Positions 47,816 through 59,865 are shown, counted from the first letter of the stretch. The stretch: DNA of 64,000 nt from Typhlomys cinereus (GCA_023101885.1 JALPQD010000126.1:364904-428903), one strand, 5' to 3'. Notes: generated by a model not told the origin, from the sequence alone. Numbers and translations are program-made.

Positions 47816-48823
47816 TTCTGCTCATACAAACTTAACAGGTACACCGGTCCCCCCTCCCTCCAACTGCCTTTTCCCCTGTGTCCCCTCCACTCCCCTTTCC
47901 CTCCCCATCCCCCAGTGCCTCACCCTACCATCCCCGGAGCATACTTTAATGTGCATGCCAAACTCTCCTCTGGGTCCTCCTCTCCGATGAGTTGGAAGGA
48001 CGCAGTGGCATTTCCCAGAACCCTTTCCTGTGTTCCCCTTGAGCCTAGGAACACTACTGTGGCTGTCAATCCCTTGCCTCCCAGGATCCTAGTGCCTTTA
48101 GCAAATGCTAGACTTCGTGGGGTCAATAGTGTGTTGGACATTGCGCAGGACATGTAAAGTCCAAATATAATTGCTTTCGCCTTAACTTCTGTGGAGTATC
48201 TTGCAAATAATTGCTCCTCCCACCCTTGTGCTCTAAAAATCTTACCGCCTCCTCTTCTGCAAATTTCCCTGAGCTTCAGGATGGGGAGAGATTAGGCTGG
48301 CCTACTTCCAAGTTGGTGATATAGAGTCTCTGATGTTCTGGATTATAGTTTGTTGATTTTTTTATTTTAGTTTTGCTGCTCCCGCAATGCCCTTGGTTCC
48401 ACCATGATGGGTATTGGATGTCATCCCCTGGTCAGAGATAAAAAGCTGTTAAATTAGAGTCTTGTTATAAGAGTATATTCAAAGGTAGATGCAATAAAAG
48501 TAAGAAACTGCGGTGAGGGAGGGGTCACTCACCCATCTGCGAAATGATTACTTTCTGTCTGCGAGACTATACGCTCTCCCCTCTGGTGAGATCATACCCC
48601 ATCAGTTGTAAATGATCAGGAACAAAAGTTTGTGAACTTAACCAGATGTCTCATTACTTACTTGCAGCCCTTGATGGTAGCCTATTTTCTCTGCTGTAAC
48701 ATGGTCCCCTCTCTCCTTGTTACTGGTGTGGCCCTCCTTCCCCATCCCTCCTGTACATAATCTTAGCAATTACTGTAATTATTACAGAGATTTATCTTTG
48801 AGTGTCTCTAAGTGGGTTTCGTA

Positions 48824-51800
48824 CTAGGAGCCACCTATTAGGGAGTACATACGGCACTTAATTTTCAGTGTCTGGGATACTTCACTCAATATAATTGTTT
48901 CTAATTCCATCTATTTCCGGCAAATTCCACTAATTCTTCATTTTTGATGGCTGAGTAGTACTCCACTGTATAGATTTACCACTTTTTCCTTATCCACTCA
49001 TCAACTGTTGGACATTTGGGTTGATTCCATGACTCTGCTATTGTAAACAGTGCTGCTATGAACATGGTCGTGCTTGTGCTATCGAGATGAATGTTTGCTG
49101 TATGGGGGGGTTATTCCCAAAAGTGGAATAGTAGGGTCATATGGCATTTCAAGATTCAATTTCTTTAAGAATCTCCAGATGGCTTGCCAGAGTGGCTGTA
49201 TGAGCCTGCATTCCCACCAGCAATGTATGAGAGTTCCCCTCTTTTCACATCCTCTCCAGCATTTGGTGTTGTTCGTGTTGTGGATTTTTGCCATCCTGAC
49301 CTGGGTGAGATGATATCTCAGGGAAGTTTTGATTTGCAATTCCCTGATGGCTAAGGATTTGGAGCATTTTTTAAGATATTTTTTAGACATTTTAATTTCA
49401 TCCCTGGTAAAGTTTCTTTTAAGTTCCAGGGCCCATATTTTAATTGGCCCATTTGTTTCCTTGGTATTTAGTTTCCTAAGTTCTTTGTGCACTCTGGATA
49501 ATAGAGCTCTATCAGATATGTGGTTAGTGAAGATTTTCTCACATTCTGTGGGTTGCCTTTGTGCTTGAGTTATAATCTCTTTATCTGAACAGAAGCTTTT
49601 TAATTTCACAAGATCCCATCTGTTGAGTGTTGGTTGTAGTTACGGTGCTATTGGATGTCTGTTTAGGAACTGATGGACTAGCCCAATCAGCTGGAGGGAG
49701 TTCCCTACCCTTTCAATTATGGTTTTCATAGTCTCTGGCCTTACATCGAAGTCCTTGATCCAATTTGAATTAATTCTTTTACCTGGTCACAAGTACAGGT
49801 CCAGTTTTAATCGTCTGCATGTGTAGATCCAGTTTTTCCAGCACCATTTTTTAAAGATGCTGTTCTTTTTCCATTGGATTTTTTGGGCCCCTTTGTCAAA
49901 AATCAAGTGGCCGTAGTTGAGTGGGCTTATATCTGGGAATTCAACCCTAATCCATTGAGCTGTGTGTCTTTTTTGGAGCCATTACCAGATAGTTTTATAA
50001 CTATGGATTTGTAGAATAGATTAAGGTTTGGTATGGTGATGCCTCCAGCATCGTTTTTGTGACTCAGGATTGTTTTTGCTATCCTGTCTTTTTTGCCTCC
50101 ATATGAATGTTGAGACTGTTTGGTCAACTTCTTTAAAGAATTGCTTTGGAATTTTAATTGGTATAGCATTGAATATGTATATTGCCTTTGGGAGGGTGGC
50201 CATTTTTAAGATATTTATTCTGCCAATCCAGAAACATGAGAGGTTTTCCACCTTGTGTTGTCTTCTGTAATTTTTTTCATTACTGCTTTAAAATTTTCAT
50301 TGTAAAGATCTCTTACTTCCTTGCTAGGTTTATACCAAGGTATTTCATTTTTTTGGCCCATAGTAAATGGGATTGTTTCTCTCAGGGCTTTTTCACCTCG
50401 TTCATTTTGGGCATGTGGGAAGGGAACTGATTTTTGCACATTTATTTTGTATCCTGCCACCCTGCTGAGCTCCTGTATTAGTTCCAAGAGCTTCCTGCTG
50501 GAGTTTTTGGGATCACTCAGGTATAACATCATGTCATCTGCAAATAGAGATAACTTGATTAATAGAATCTTCCTCACCAATTTTAATCCCTTTTATCACC
50601 CTTTCGTGTCTTATGGCTTCAGCTAAGACTTCAAGTACAACATTGAATAGAAGTGTTGAGAATGGACACCCTTGTCTAGTTCTGATCAAAGTGGGAATGC
50701 TTCAAGTTTTTCCCCATTGAGTATAATCCTTGCTATTGGCTTGTCATATGTAGCTTTTATTATATTGATAAAGGTTCCTTCCATCCCAACCTTCTCTAGG
50801 GTTTTGATCATTAAAAGCTCTTGGATCTTGTCAAAAGCCTTTTCTGCATCTATCGAAAGTATCATGTGGTCTTGAATTTTGGACTGGTTTATATGGTGAA
50901 TTACGTTTATTGATTTGCATGTGTTGAACCAACGTTGTGTGCCTGGGATAAAGCCTACTTGATCCCCGTAAATGGTCTTTTTGACATGTTTTTGAATCCG
51001 ATTTGCTAAGACTTTGTTGAGAATCTTTGCATCTGTGTTCATCAGAGAGATTGGCCTATAGTTTTCTTTTTTTATTGATTTCTTAAAAATTTATTATTTA
51101 TTTATTTGTTTACTTGTTCATTCATTCATATATGTTTGCTGTACTCTTGTTTGGTTTGACAGTAAGGTAATGCAAGCCTCATAGAATGAGTCCAGAAGGA
51201 CTTTCTTCCATTTAACTCTTTAGAGTAGTTTGAAAAGAGTTAAGTGTTAGCTTCTCTTTGAAAATCATAAAATTCAACAATTAACCATTCATTACTGGAA
51301 TATCCACTGCTGGGACATCTTTTATTGTACCTGTCATAATACTTTTTAATGATCTTTTCCATTTTTTTATATTGTTGCTTTGGATCGATTTTGGTTGCTT
51401 ATATATGAGCAGAAAATTTTCCATTCATCCTAAGTTTTTCAGTGTGCTAAAGCAGTTTTTCACAATAATCTTTCATGTTTTCTGTGAAATTATTTTTTAT
51501 ATTTTAGGGCTGAAGCAATCATAATTGGACATTGCATGCCCGGTGCAATGTCCAAAACACTATTGACCTCACAAAGTCTAGCATCTGCTAAAGGCATCAA
51601 GATCCTTGGAGGCAAGGGATTGACAGCCACAGTAGTGTTCCTATGCTCAAGGGGAACACAGGAAAGGGTTCTGGGAAATGCCACTGGGTCCTTCCAACTC
51701 ATCTGAGAGGAGGGCCCAGAGGAGAGTCAGGCATGCACAAGAAAGGACTCTGGGAATTGGGGCGGGAGGCACGGGGGGATAGGAAGGGAGGGTGAGGGGA

Positions 51801-53509
51801 GGGGGAGCAGGGGGCTCGGGGGGAGGAGGAGGGAGGGAGGGAACTAGTGTACCTATTAAGTTTGTATGAGCTGAACTAATAATAAAAATGTATTATAAAA
51901 ATTAGAATTGAAAATTAAAATATAGTTTTCTTTTTTAAGTGTACATTTGTTAAGTTTTGAGATTAAGATGATATTATCTTCATAGAGGGAATTTGGTTGT
52001 GTTCTTTCCTTTGCTTTTTGATGGAACCGTTTAAGGAGTATTGGTGTTATTAGCTCCTTAAATGTCTGGTAGAACTCTGTGCTGAATCCATTTGGTCCAG
52101 GATATTTTTTGGTGGGAAGATTCCAGATTAATTCATCGATTTCCTCATATGTTATAGGACTATTTAAATAATTCAGAACTTCCTGATTCAATTTAGGTAA
52201 GTTCTGCTTACTTAGGAGTTCATTTTTTTTTTGTGTTGTCAAATTTCACAGTGCATAAGTTTTTTAAATATGATGTTATAATAGTCTGAATTTCTTGGGT
52301 ATCAGTAGTGGTAAATTCATTTTCATTTCTAATTTTATTAATTTGTTTTTTCTCTCTTGATTTTCATTAATTTAGCTAGGGGTGTACCAACCTTATTGAT
52401 TTTTTCAAAGAACCAGCTTTTTGACCGTTCGATTGTCTATATCATTTTCCTAAACTCAATTTCAGATATTTCTCCCTTTATTTTGCTAATCTCCTCTCTT
52501 CTACTCCTTTGGGATTGGATTGCTCTAGTGTCTCTAAAGCTTTAAGCTGCATTGTTAAGTTATTTATTTGTGATGTTTCCATTTATTTTGATGTAGGCAT
52601 TAAGAGCTATGAACTTACCTCAAGACAGCTTTCATTATGTCCCAAAGATTTTGATAAATTGTATTTTATTATTGTTAACTTTCAGAAATCTTGAATTTCC
52701 TTTATATTTTCTTCCTGAATCCAATTCTCAATCAGCATCATAGTGTTTAGTTTCCAGGAATTAGTGTATTTTTTATTGTTTGTTGTGTTGCAGATGTCAA
52801 GCTTTAGGCCGTGGTGGTCTGATAGGGTACAGGCTAGAATTTCAACTTTCCTATATATGTGGAGATTCGTTTTGTGGCACAATACGTGATCTCTTTTGGA
52901 GAAAATTCCATGTGCTGCTGAGAAAAATGTGTATTCTTTGGTGCGTGGATGAATAGTTCGATAGAGATCTGTAAGGTCCATTTCTTTAAGGGTTTGATTA
53001 AGTTCCAAAGTGTCTCTGTTAAGCTTTTGACCTGTTGATCTATCCCATGTTGAGAGGGTGGTGTTGAAGTCCCCAAGATTTATCGTTTGGGGGTTGATTT
53101 CTCGCTTTAGGTGCTGTAGGGTTTGCTTAATGAATGTGGAGGGGCCCATATTAGGTGCATGTTCAGTATTGTGAAGTCTTCCTGGTGAATTGTACTTGTT
53201 ACTAAAATGTAGTATCCATCTGTGTCTTTTATGATTATTTTTGGTTTGAAGTCCACTTTGTCCAATAGCATATGACTACCCCTGCCCGTTTCCTGTTTCT
53301 ATTAGCTTGCAGAATTTTTGACCAGCCTTTTATTTTTAGGATGTGCCTATTTTTCGTTGTGAGATGAGTTTCCTAAAGACAGCAGATTGATGGTTTGTGA
53401 TTTTTAATCCAAGTTTGTAATCTGTGTCTCTTGATCAGTGAATTAATTCCATTGACATTAAATGTCAATTAATGTCATTAATGGAGAAATTATTTTTAAT
53501 TCTGGACTT
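48824..53509 (-). pseudogene. L1 ORF2 pseudogene, interrupted
   Basis: The presumed start codon is changed (AAG before TCCAGAATT at 53507-53509). Endonuclease pieces lie at 52682-53149 (NLGDFNTTLSTWDRSTGQKL, LSDHHGLKLDICN). RT pieces lie at 50215-51042, including [24 protein letters not shown], and [15 protein letters not shown] with the catalytic FADD box. The C-terminal zinc knuckle is complete in the frame at 49079-49609 (CWRGCEKRGTLIHCWWEC, spacing C-3-C-7-H-4-C). Frameshifts and the inserted 848 bp disable it. Confidence 0.92.
51073..51920 (+). mobile_element. Chimeric insertion: old L1 antisense + L1 3' end
   Basis: A perfect 16-bp TSD, TATAGTTTTCTTTTTT, lies at 51057-51072 and 51921-51936. 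Left part (51073 to about 51502) is an ancient-type L1 ORF2 segment in minus orientation (CAAGCCTCATAGAATGAG). Right part (about 51503-51900) is a younger L1 3' UTR in plus orientation with purine tract (51750-51842) and A-rich tail adjoining the right TSD. Because the two parts come from different L1 lineages, simple twin-priming does not explain it; an L1-copied chimeric transcript does. Confidence 0.8.
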
Positions 53510-53599
53510 TTTTATGTTTAGTGGCTTTTGTAAGCATATTATTTGGCTTTTAGGCCTTGGTGATTTTATACTTCCCTTTTGTCCTCCTGGATACGCTTG

Positions 53600-54381
53600 T
53601 TTTTTCCTTCAAGCTTGAATATCATTTCTAGCATTTTTTGAAGGCCTGGTTTGGTAGACATGTAAGCCTTCAAGTTGTCTTTGTGCTGGAAAACTTTTCT
53701 TTCTCCCTCAATCATGACAGATAGTTTTGCCGGGTATATTAGCCTGGGTTGACATTTTTGCTCATTTAGTACTTGAAATATGTCTTTCCAAGTCTTCTTG
53801 CTTTTAATGTTTCCATTGAGAAGTCATTTGCTATTTTTATATGTTTACCTTTAAAAGTGACTTGTTTTTTTTTTTTCCCCTTGAAGCTCTCAGCACCTTT
53901 TCTTTGTCTTGAATATGGAGTGTTTTGACTATTATTTGCCGTGGAAAGGTTCTATTTTGGTCATATCTGTTTGAGGTGCAGAATGCCTCTTGTATTTGGA
54001 CGGGCCTCTCATTCTTTAGGTGAGGGAAGTTCTCCTTGATGGTAGCTTGAAAAATTTGCTCTGTTATTTCATGAATGCGCATTTAAGGCTTCTTCAGGGG
54101 GTTCCATTACTCTTGAATATTCCTCTCAAGTATTTTTTTTTACTTTAACAACCTCTTCCGTTGAGCTGGTTAATTCTTCCACTTTGTCTTCAAGACCTGA
54201 AATCCTATTTTCTGCTTCATTAGTTCTCCTGATAAGACTCTCTATTGAGTTCTGGGTTGAAGATAACTTGTCTTTTAGTTAAATTTTAAACTCTGCCTGA
54301 GATTGTTTTACGTGCTCTATGCCTATATTTGGTCCTTGAACTGTTTTTCTCAACTCCTCCAGGTGTCTGTTGTGCTCCTAG
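53600..54381 (-). pseudogene. L1 ORF1 pseudogene, N-terminus missing
   Basis: The frame fragment at 53837-54082 (ENFPHLKNERPVQIQEAFCT, RQIIVKTLHIQDKEKVLRAS) is the RRM-like region of ORF1p; the coiled coil and C-terminal parts are recognisable around it in other frames. Homology begins abruptly at GAGCACAACAGACACCTGG (minus strand, near 54381), corresponding to about codon 75 of the intact copy. Confidence 0.85.
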
Positions 54382-54530
54382 GAAGGAGTACCGAAAGCGA
54401 GCGTCCTGTCCTGGTAAGAAGGATCAGGAGTGAGGGTCCTGTCCTGGGCAGACAGGAGAGAAAGAGGGCCAATCTCAATAGTTTGAAACTGTCTTCCCTT
54501 AGCACATCTACTATTCAATCTACTATTAAA
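54382..54530 (-). other. CpG-bearing segment with a short tandem repeat
   Basis: Two units of about 30 bp share GAGCGTCCTGTCCTGG and GAGGGTCCTGTCCTGG on the plus strand. On the minus strand CTGCCCAGGACAGGAC resembles the extreme 5' end of the full-length L1 (CTGCCCACC then ACAGGACTC). It could be the 5' UTR remainder of the adjacent L1 joined directly to ORF1. Confidence 0.5.
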
Positions 54531-54549
54531 AAAAAACTGAGCATATGAC

Positions 54550-55365
54550 ATATGCACATTATAATTATGTGGTGGGACCAAAAAAGATTTCTAGACACAA
54601 TGGAATTTATGATTTTTATAGGTATATATTCATTTTGCTTAGTATTACAAATTGTTAATATGTATGTGCCATTGTCTTGTGGGATAAGATGTGTTTTGGA
54701 TATGTTGCTACCAAATTAATCATGGAAAATGTGGGGTAAATAATTGCAAGAAAACAAAAAATTATACCAGAGCTAATATGTGACCTGCAATTCACTGTCA
54801 CTAATGTGGGGATATAAATATTTTATTATTTAGGCAATTCTGAGTTGTTTTTCAATGGCTGCCCAAAATATGCTGAATTAGTGAGCTAAAAGTGTGTATA
54901 TATGTGTGTGTGTTTTATATGTGGTCAGTTATACATGGGTATGTGTGTGATACTCTCACCTTTTGACATTCAAAATATATTCACTATTATGCCGATGTCA
55001 ATGTCTGTTTACACATTTCAAATGCTAACAGACATAAAAAATTTTCACTCTTTTATAGGTTGAATCTATTTATCAACTATCAAAATAATACTGTCTGACC
55101 TATCTTTCAGGAATTTTAGCTCAGCATAAAGATGTGAAATATTATGCACAATAATTTTTCATATATTCTTTGTTAATATTGTATTCTCATAAAATTTGTT
55201 GCTGTTTGCCTACATTAACAGTTAATTCATAAATCTTGACATTCAAGTTGAGATTTTAGTAATACAGTATATATTAGATTAAACCTTAAATTTCTTGAAA
55301 ACACATTTTTAGCATGCCATTTATTTTTACTTTATTTCTAGTTGCAAATAGTAATTATTTATTAA
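54550..55365. other. AT-rich DNA without features
   Basis: A short TG-rich run at about 54893-54912. No gene or repeat recognised. Confidence 0.5.
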
Positions 55366-55369
55366 CTGA

Positions 55370-55540
55370 GTACAATGTAATGAGTTGATAAATAGGATTT
55401 GTGATGTGACAAAATCAAATTAATTAACTCACCCATCATCTCACCTTTTTATTTTTTGTGGGGAAGATACTTAAAATCTTCTTTAGCAATTTCAAAATTC
55501 ATATTATTCACCATGTTATTCTGTAGGTAACTAACTCTTT
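55370..55540 (-). mobile_element. Ancient L1 3' UTR remnant
   Basis: TTAATTAACTCACCCATCAT, CTCACCTTTTTATTTTTTGT and GGGGAAGATACTTAAAATCT follow the order of the reversed 3' UTR of old mammalian L1 subfamilies. Ends are not defined. An 18-bp partial tandem (CACTCTTTATATGTAGAT) occurs nearby at about 55807-55843. Confidence 0.5.
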
Positions 55541-56385
55541 TTAAAGTAAATATTGAAAGTCACTACTTGCTTCCATACAGCAAAACATAAACAGATAACT
55601 ACCAAAATTAAGATCACCAATTCAGTGATATGGATACTTGCAATATATTATTATTCTTTTTTCTTCTTCTTTTTCAGTTTATGTCATTGTCCCAAACTCC
55701 TCTCTTGTCCATCTTTGCTGTCTCATACTCTCCCCATGTGCCTCCTTCTTTCCCACCCTCCTCTCTTCTCTTCAATCCCCACATGTCCCTACCACTCCTC
55801 TTGCCACTCTTTATATGTAGATCACTCTTTATATGTAGATCTTTATATGTTATCTATTCAAAAACAAAGTATGTTTCAAGAAATCACCCAGTGGATTAAC
55901 ACATATCATTGCAAAAATTTATATTCATCCATTCTGTATTTTTTTTTAGCAAGGAAGAATCTGCTTTCAATTTCTTACTTGGAGACACTGACTTGGAGAA
56001 ATGAAATGTTAGTTCAGATCACTTATATGCTCACTCATTCTAGTGTCCCCATAACTTAAATATATTTTGTAACCAGTTTTAATGTTTGATTTATATTATT
56101 TTTGTTCAAGAGAAAAGGGAGAAAATTAATTTGCCTTATCATACCTATGGAGAGTAGCTTCAGTTACATCTGGAAATACAGTATCACATATTTGTTCATG
56201 CACATCATAAAGAAACCACATATAGATGCAGACAAAAACCTCATCAACAACGTGAAACCATATATGAATTATTAGCATGCAAAAACATAAAGCCTGTCAG
56301 CTGTAAAATATTAGAGATTTTTAAAGGTTTCCTTTCTGATATGACTAAGTTTTGAGTCTTGTGTGAAAACAATGTTACGTGAAAA
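55541..56385. other. Unannotated, pyrimidine-rich in part
   Basis: A C/T-rich block at 55650-55800 gives long but motif-free open frames. No gene is supported. Confidence 0.5.
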
Positions 56386-56387
56386 AT

Positions 56388-56389
<2 letters not shown>

Positions 56390-56429
<40 letters not shown>
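56390..56429. repeat. (GT)20 microsatellite
   Basis: Uninterrupted GT units, followed directly by a reversed ID-like sequence (TTGTACTGGGAATTGAAACT). Confidence 0.97.
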
Positions 56430-56430
<1 letters not shown>

Positions 56431-56745
56431 GTACTGGGAATTGAAACTTGGACCTCGGCATTATAGAAAATCACCTTGTATGTTGAGTAGGTGGCTTCAG
56501 GATTGAATCCTTTGCCACTCAACCAAAGGATCTTAAGTTAGATCACCAGATACAATGGAAAAAAAATACCTGTATATGACTGAGGTGTAATTACATTCCT
56601 GGAAGAAGGAGCCTGTGAAAAGTTAGAGCAAAGCAAAAGATGGAAGAGCAATCCAGGATGTTTTTTCATGTCACCCTGGGAGTGTTCATGGGCAAACAAA
56701 CTCAAGGGCCCTTTTTTACACACACATACGACAATAACAACAAAA
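56427..56745. repeat. Old SINE pair: ID-like (-) and B2-like relative (+)
   Basis: GTACTGGGAATTGAAACTTG (56430) is a reversed ID-like piece. From about 56485, AGGTGGCTTCAGGATTGAAT, a body with ATTCCTGGAAGAAGGAGCC and AATCCAGGATGTTTTTTCAT, and a CACACACATACGACAATAAC tail parallel the SINE at 40306-40574 at low identity. Confidence 0.5.
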
Positions 56746-56789
56746 GAAAGGAATTTTGCTACTGAGCAATAATTATAGCCATCTTCTGT

Positions 56790-56925
56790 TTTATTTTCAT
56801 ATATTGAGATAGTGTTTCAGTAGTTCCCCAGGCAAGCCCCAAGCTTGAAATTGTCTTTCCCCATTCTACTGAGTGGCTGGGATTTAAACTCAGATTTTCT
56901 GTTGTAAGGTAGACAACATACAATA
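56790..56925 (-). repeat. Old B1-type SINE
   Basis: Plus-strand TTGAGATAGTGTTTCAGTAG, CAAGCCCCAAGCTTGAAATT and GAGTGGCTGGGATTTAAACT match a reversed B1 monomer with ID-like continuation (AACTCAGATTTTCTGTTGTA). Strongly diverged. Confidence 0.6.
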
Positions 56926-56941
56926 CAAATGAAAGCCACAT

Positions 56942-57869
56942 TAAGTGTTATAATTTCCTAAATATCTCTACTGCATATTTGAAGTTCTTATGTTATGTGG
57001 ATGGTTGACTTAATATGTTTGACTTCATAATATTTTGAGAAATTGAATCAATCCATAGCAGGCAGTTACATTATGTTAGGGAAAAGTGTTTGCTGCTTCT
57101 GTAGAAGTGTTATAACACATGGATGCTAATAATGAAAATGTTAATATGAATCATGATTAATTTATTTATAATATGTTATATGTAGGACAATAGAAGGGAA
57201 TCCAATTAGGACAATTATTTGTCCTTTGTTATCTCTATAGTAGTATACTTTTATAAATCAGAAAATTGTGCATGAATCAAAAGCATAAGTTATATTTTTC
57301 AAAGTTCTAACACAATTTTAATCAATGCTGTGGTTTTATATTTTGGATGACTTTAGAGAAAATATAGAAGATATAGAAACTTTTAGAAATTCCTGGAAAA
57401 GCTAATCTAATTTATTAAAATTTTTATGATAATTTTAATGCAAAATGCAAAATGTATATTTCTGGTATGTGACTTGTTTTATTATGTGTATACTTCATGA
57501 AAAGATTAAGTAAAAGCCATTAATAAATCAATTTCCTCAAATATTTTGCATATATTATAGTGAAATCATTTGAAATACATTCTCTTGGAAACTTTCAAGA
57601 AAAAAGATTACTATAAGCTATAATCACAAAAAAGTAACATACGGAGCATATCATAATCAAATTGTTCAGAACAGAAATGCTTAATGATCATACATGTGAA
57701 ATTTAAACCATTGAATGTAGAGAAGCAGATAGTAAAATGATAGTTACCATCTTCTGAAAATGGGGAAGAAGACAGGAAATAATGCTTAATAATAATAAAA
57801 AATGTATTAAATAAAGAAATAGAAAATATCAGTTCGACTAGGATTAGATGGGACAAATTGAATTGACAT
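56942..57869. other. AT-rich DNA without features
   Basis: No gene or repeat recognised. Confidence 0.5.
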
Positions 57870-58272
57870 TGTCATAGTTAGGTGTAGGTGTTAACTTGAT
57901 AGTTGAGGGTTTAAGCTCTGAGCATATTTGCAGAGAATTAGTAATTGAATTAAGAACAGAGCCAACCTAAAAGATATTATCTAGTGGATAGGGAAGGTCC
58001 AGCCCATAGTGAGTGAGACTAGTCCCCAAGCATGTAAATCAAACAGAAGGAATTACTTGAGAAAAGGGGGCATCCTTGTATATATTTGGCCAGACATGCT
58101 CATTTGGCAAATAAGAATCAACCTTCTCTCATATGTTATGCGGAGATGGTGTATGGTCTCCTGCCAAGCTAGACTAAGATATATAACCAGAGTATGGTAA
58201 GAAAATAAATCCCTTGTTCCACTAAGATATTTGATGGCAATTTATCAGTAACGATGCAGGTGTACTGCAACA
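57870..58272 (+). repeat. 5' LTR of the MaLR-like provirus
   Basis: It starts TGTCATAGTTAGGTGTAG and has TTGATAGTTGAGGG, GCCAGACATGCTCATTTGG, and an AATAAA at about 58205 near the 3' part. Confidence 0.87.
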
Positions 58273-59463
58273 GAATTTGCTATCAAGAGTGGGGGGTTGC
58301 TGAAGAATCTAGCCGTGTGGATTTTGTGGATTCTGATTTCATTGGAGAAACCTTGAAATGTTTGAGGTTTTTGAGTTTGTGGGCTACAAATATTGCTATT
58401 TAGAGTTTAATGGGCCATTGGATACTGAAAATGCTGAAAGGGGTGTGGATTGTTTGGTCTCAGTTTGTGATGAAGGGAACCGGGACTTTGGAAAACTTGA
58501 ATTTGAAGACGATGGACTAGTTTAGTTGATAGAGGAGATCTGTATTGGCAGCCTTGAAGTTTTGGATGTAGATAGGGCAGACAGAAGAGCAGCTGTAGCT
58601 GTTCAGGTAGTGAATGTCATTGAAGGAAAATTTAGTGCTCTGCACTGGCACAGTAGAAAATAGAACTATCACTATGTTGAGATTCTGCCTAGCATAGATA
58701 TTCTTCTGGGAGTTAGCACAGAGAAGTTGAATGAGCTGTGATTCCAGGAAGCTAATTTCCACCTGGAGGCTGTGGCAGAATTTGGTAATATTATCCACAT
58801 GGTGCTGGTTTTAGATGCAAGAGGGAGGTCATGGATTCTTCCTCCAATATTTCAGAGAATGGCAGGAACCCAGGCAGCATGTGGCAGGAAGCATGCAAAG
58901 AGGCCCAAGAAGAACCTTTTTTGCTATGGAGTTGAAGTCATCCCAAAAAGAGCATTTTGTGCTGTGGATTTGAAGCCTGATTTACCATTGAGAAGCTAAG
59001 ATATTGGAGATGCCAGAGCAAATATGAGACATTTGCCAAAAAGAACTGTATACATGGGATACGTGCTGAGGATGGCTGAGAGTAGATATTCAGTCTGGTC
59101 CAGAGAAATGCTATTTGTGTAACTTATAGCTGTGAGGAGGGACTTAAATTTCCCAGAATATTTGAGCTACAGTTACTCCATGATGAGCAACAGAACAGGA
59201 TCACTGAGCTTTAAGGAAGCATTAGTTTACTGGCTAGATTTTAATCTAAGCTTGATATTTTCTTATTGGATGATAATACTTCCATTTTAATGTTTAATCT
59301 GTGCTAAAGTATTTAACCTGATTTGACCTGACCTTATGGTTAAGAGATGTCAGACTTTTAGCATTAAATATATTTATAAGACAAATTTAAAACCTGAAGA
59401 GACATGGTGAAGGTTACAGTTTGAAAGTGATATGTTCTTGTGTCAAATTGACAAGCAGTACAG

Positions 59464-59865
59464 TGTCATGGTTAGGTACACATGTCAACTTGATGGTTGA
59501 GGTTTGAACTCTGGGCACATTTGTAGAGAATTAGTAGTTGAGTTAAGTCCAGAGCAAACCCACATGAGATTGTGGGGTGGACTAGTCTCTGAGCAAATGA
59601 ATGAAATGGAAAGAACAATTTGAGAAAAGGGAGGATTCTTGTGTATATTTAGCCAGACATGCTGTCTGGAAAGTAAGCATTGTCCCTCTCTCAGATGTTA
59701 TGTGGAGATGGTGCAGACAGTTCCCTTGGTACTTTGGTGGTGGCGCATGCTTTCCTGCCAAGGTGGACTAAGAACTGTAACTGAACAATTGTAAGAAAAT
59801 GATTCCCTTGTTCTCTTAACCTATTTATTGATATTTGTCAGGAACAATGAGGTTGTACTGCAACA
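59464..59865 (+). repeat. 3' LTR of the MaLR-like provirus
   Basis: It starts TGTCATGGTTAGGTACAC and follows the 5' LTR with a loss in the first half and a gain of about 30 bp near 59720-59755 (CTTGGTACTTTGGTGGTGGC). Confidence 0.87.

Larger units (their letters stand above)
47766..54381 (-). mobile_element. Long L1 (-) split by an 848-bp insertion
   Basis: On the minus strand it contains ORF1 (from about 54380 down to 53600), ORF2 (about 53509 to 48824), a 3' UTR (48823 to 47819) and a tail. An insertion at 51073-51920 interrupts ORF2. ORF1 lacks its first roughly 75 codons, which are replaced by a CpG-bearing segment (54382-54475) resembling the L1 5' UTR start. A loosely matching TSD may be GAATCCACCTATT at 47753 and CAATCTACTATT at about 54515. 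Confidence 0.88.
57870..59865 (+). mobile_element. MaLR-like provirus with two LTRs
   Basis: Two LTRs in direct orientation, 57870-58272 (403 bp) and 59464-59865 (402 bp), both begin TGTCAT and end TACTGCAACA. The 1191-bp interior begins with GCTATCAAGAGTGGGG (58280-58295), at the place and with the look of the tRNA-Leu-type primer binding site of ERVL/MaLR elements. No gag, pol or env frame is recognisable; the longest interior frame (58772-58999, 75 codons) has no known motif. It is a non-autonomous, decayed element. The LTRs differ by many substitutions and by indels. Flanking 5-mers GACAT and GAATT match only partly. Confidence 0.85.

Noticed and set aside
51073..51920. Simple twin-primed L1 inversion
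   Set aside because: The left and right parts appear to come from different L1 lineages, so a single inverted L1 does not account for it.
55553..56059. A 168-codon open frame as a gene
   Set aside because: It is driven by C/T-rich low-complexity sequence, has no recognisable domain and no supporting gene structure.
58772..58999. Proviral protein fragment
   Set aside because: A 75-codon frame inside the MaLR-like interior shows no known viral motif.
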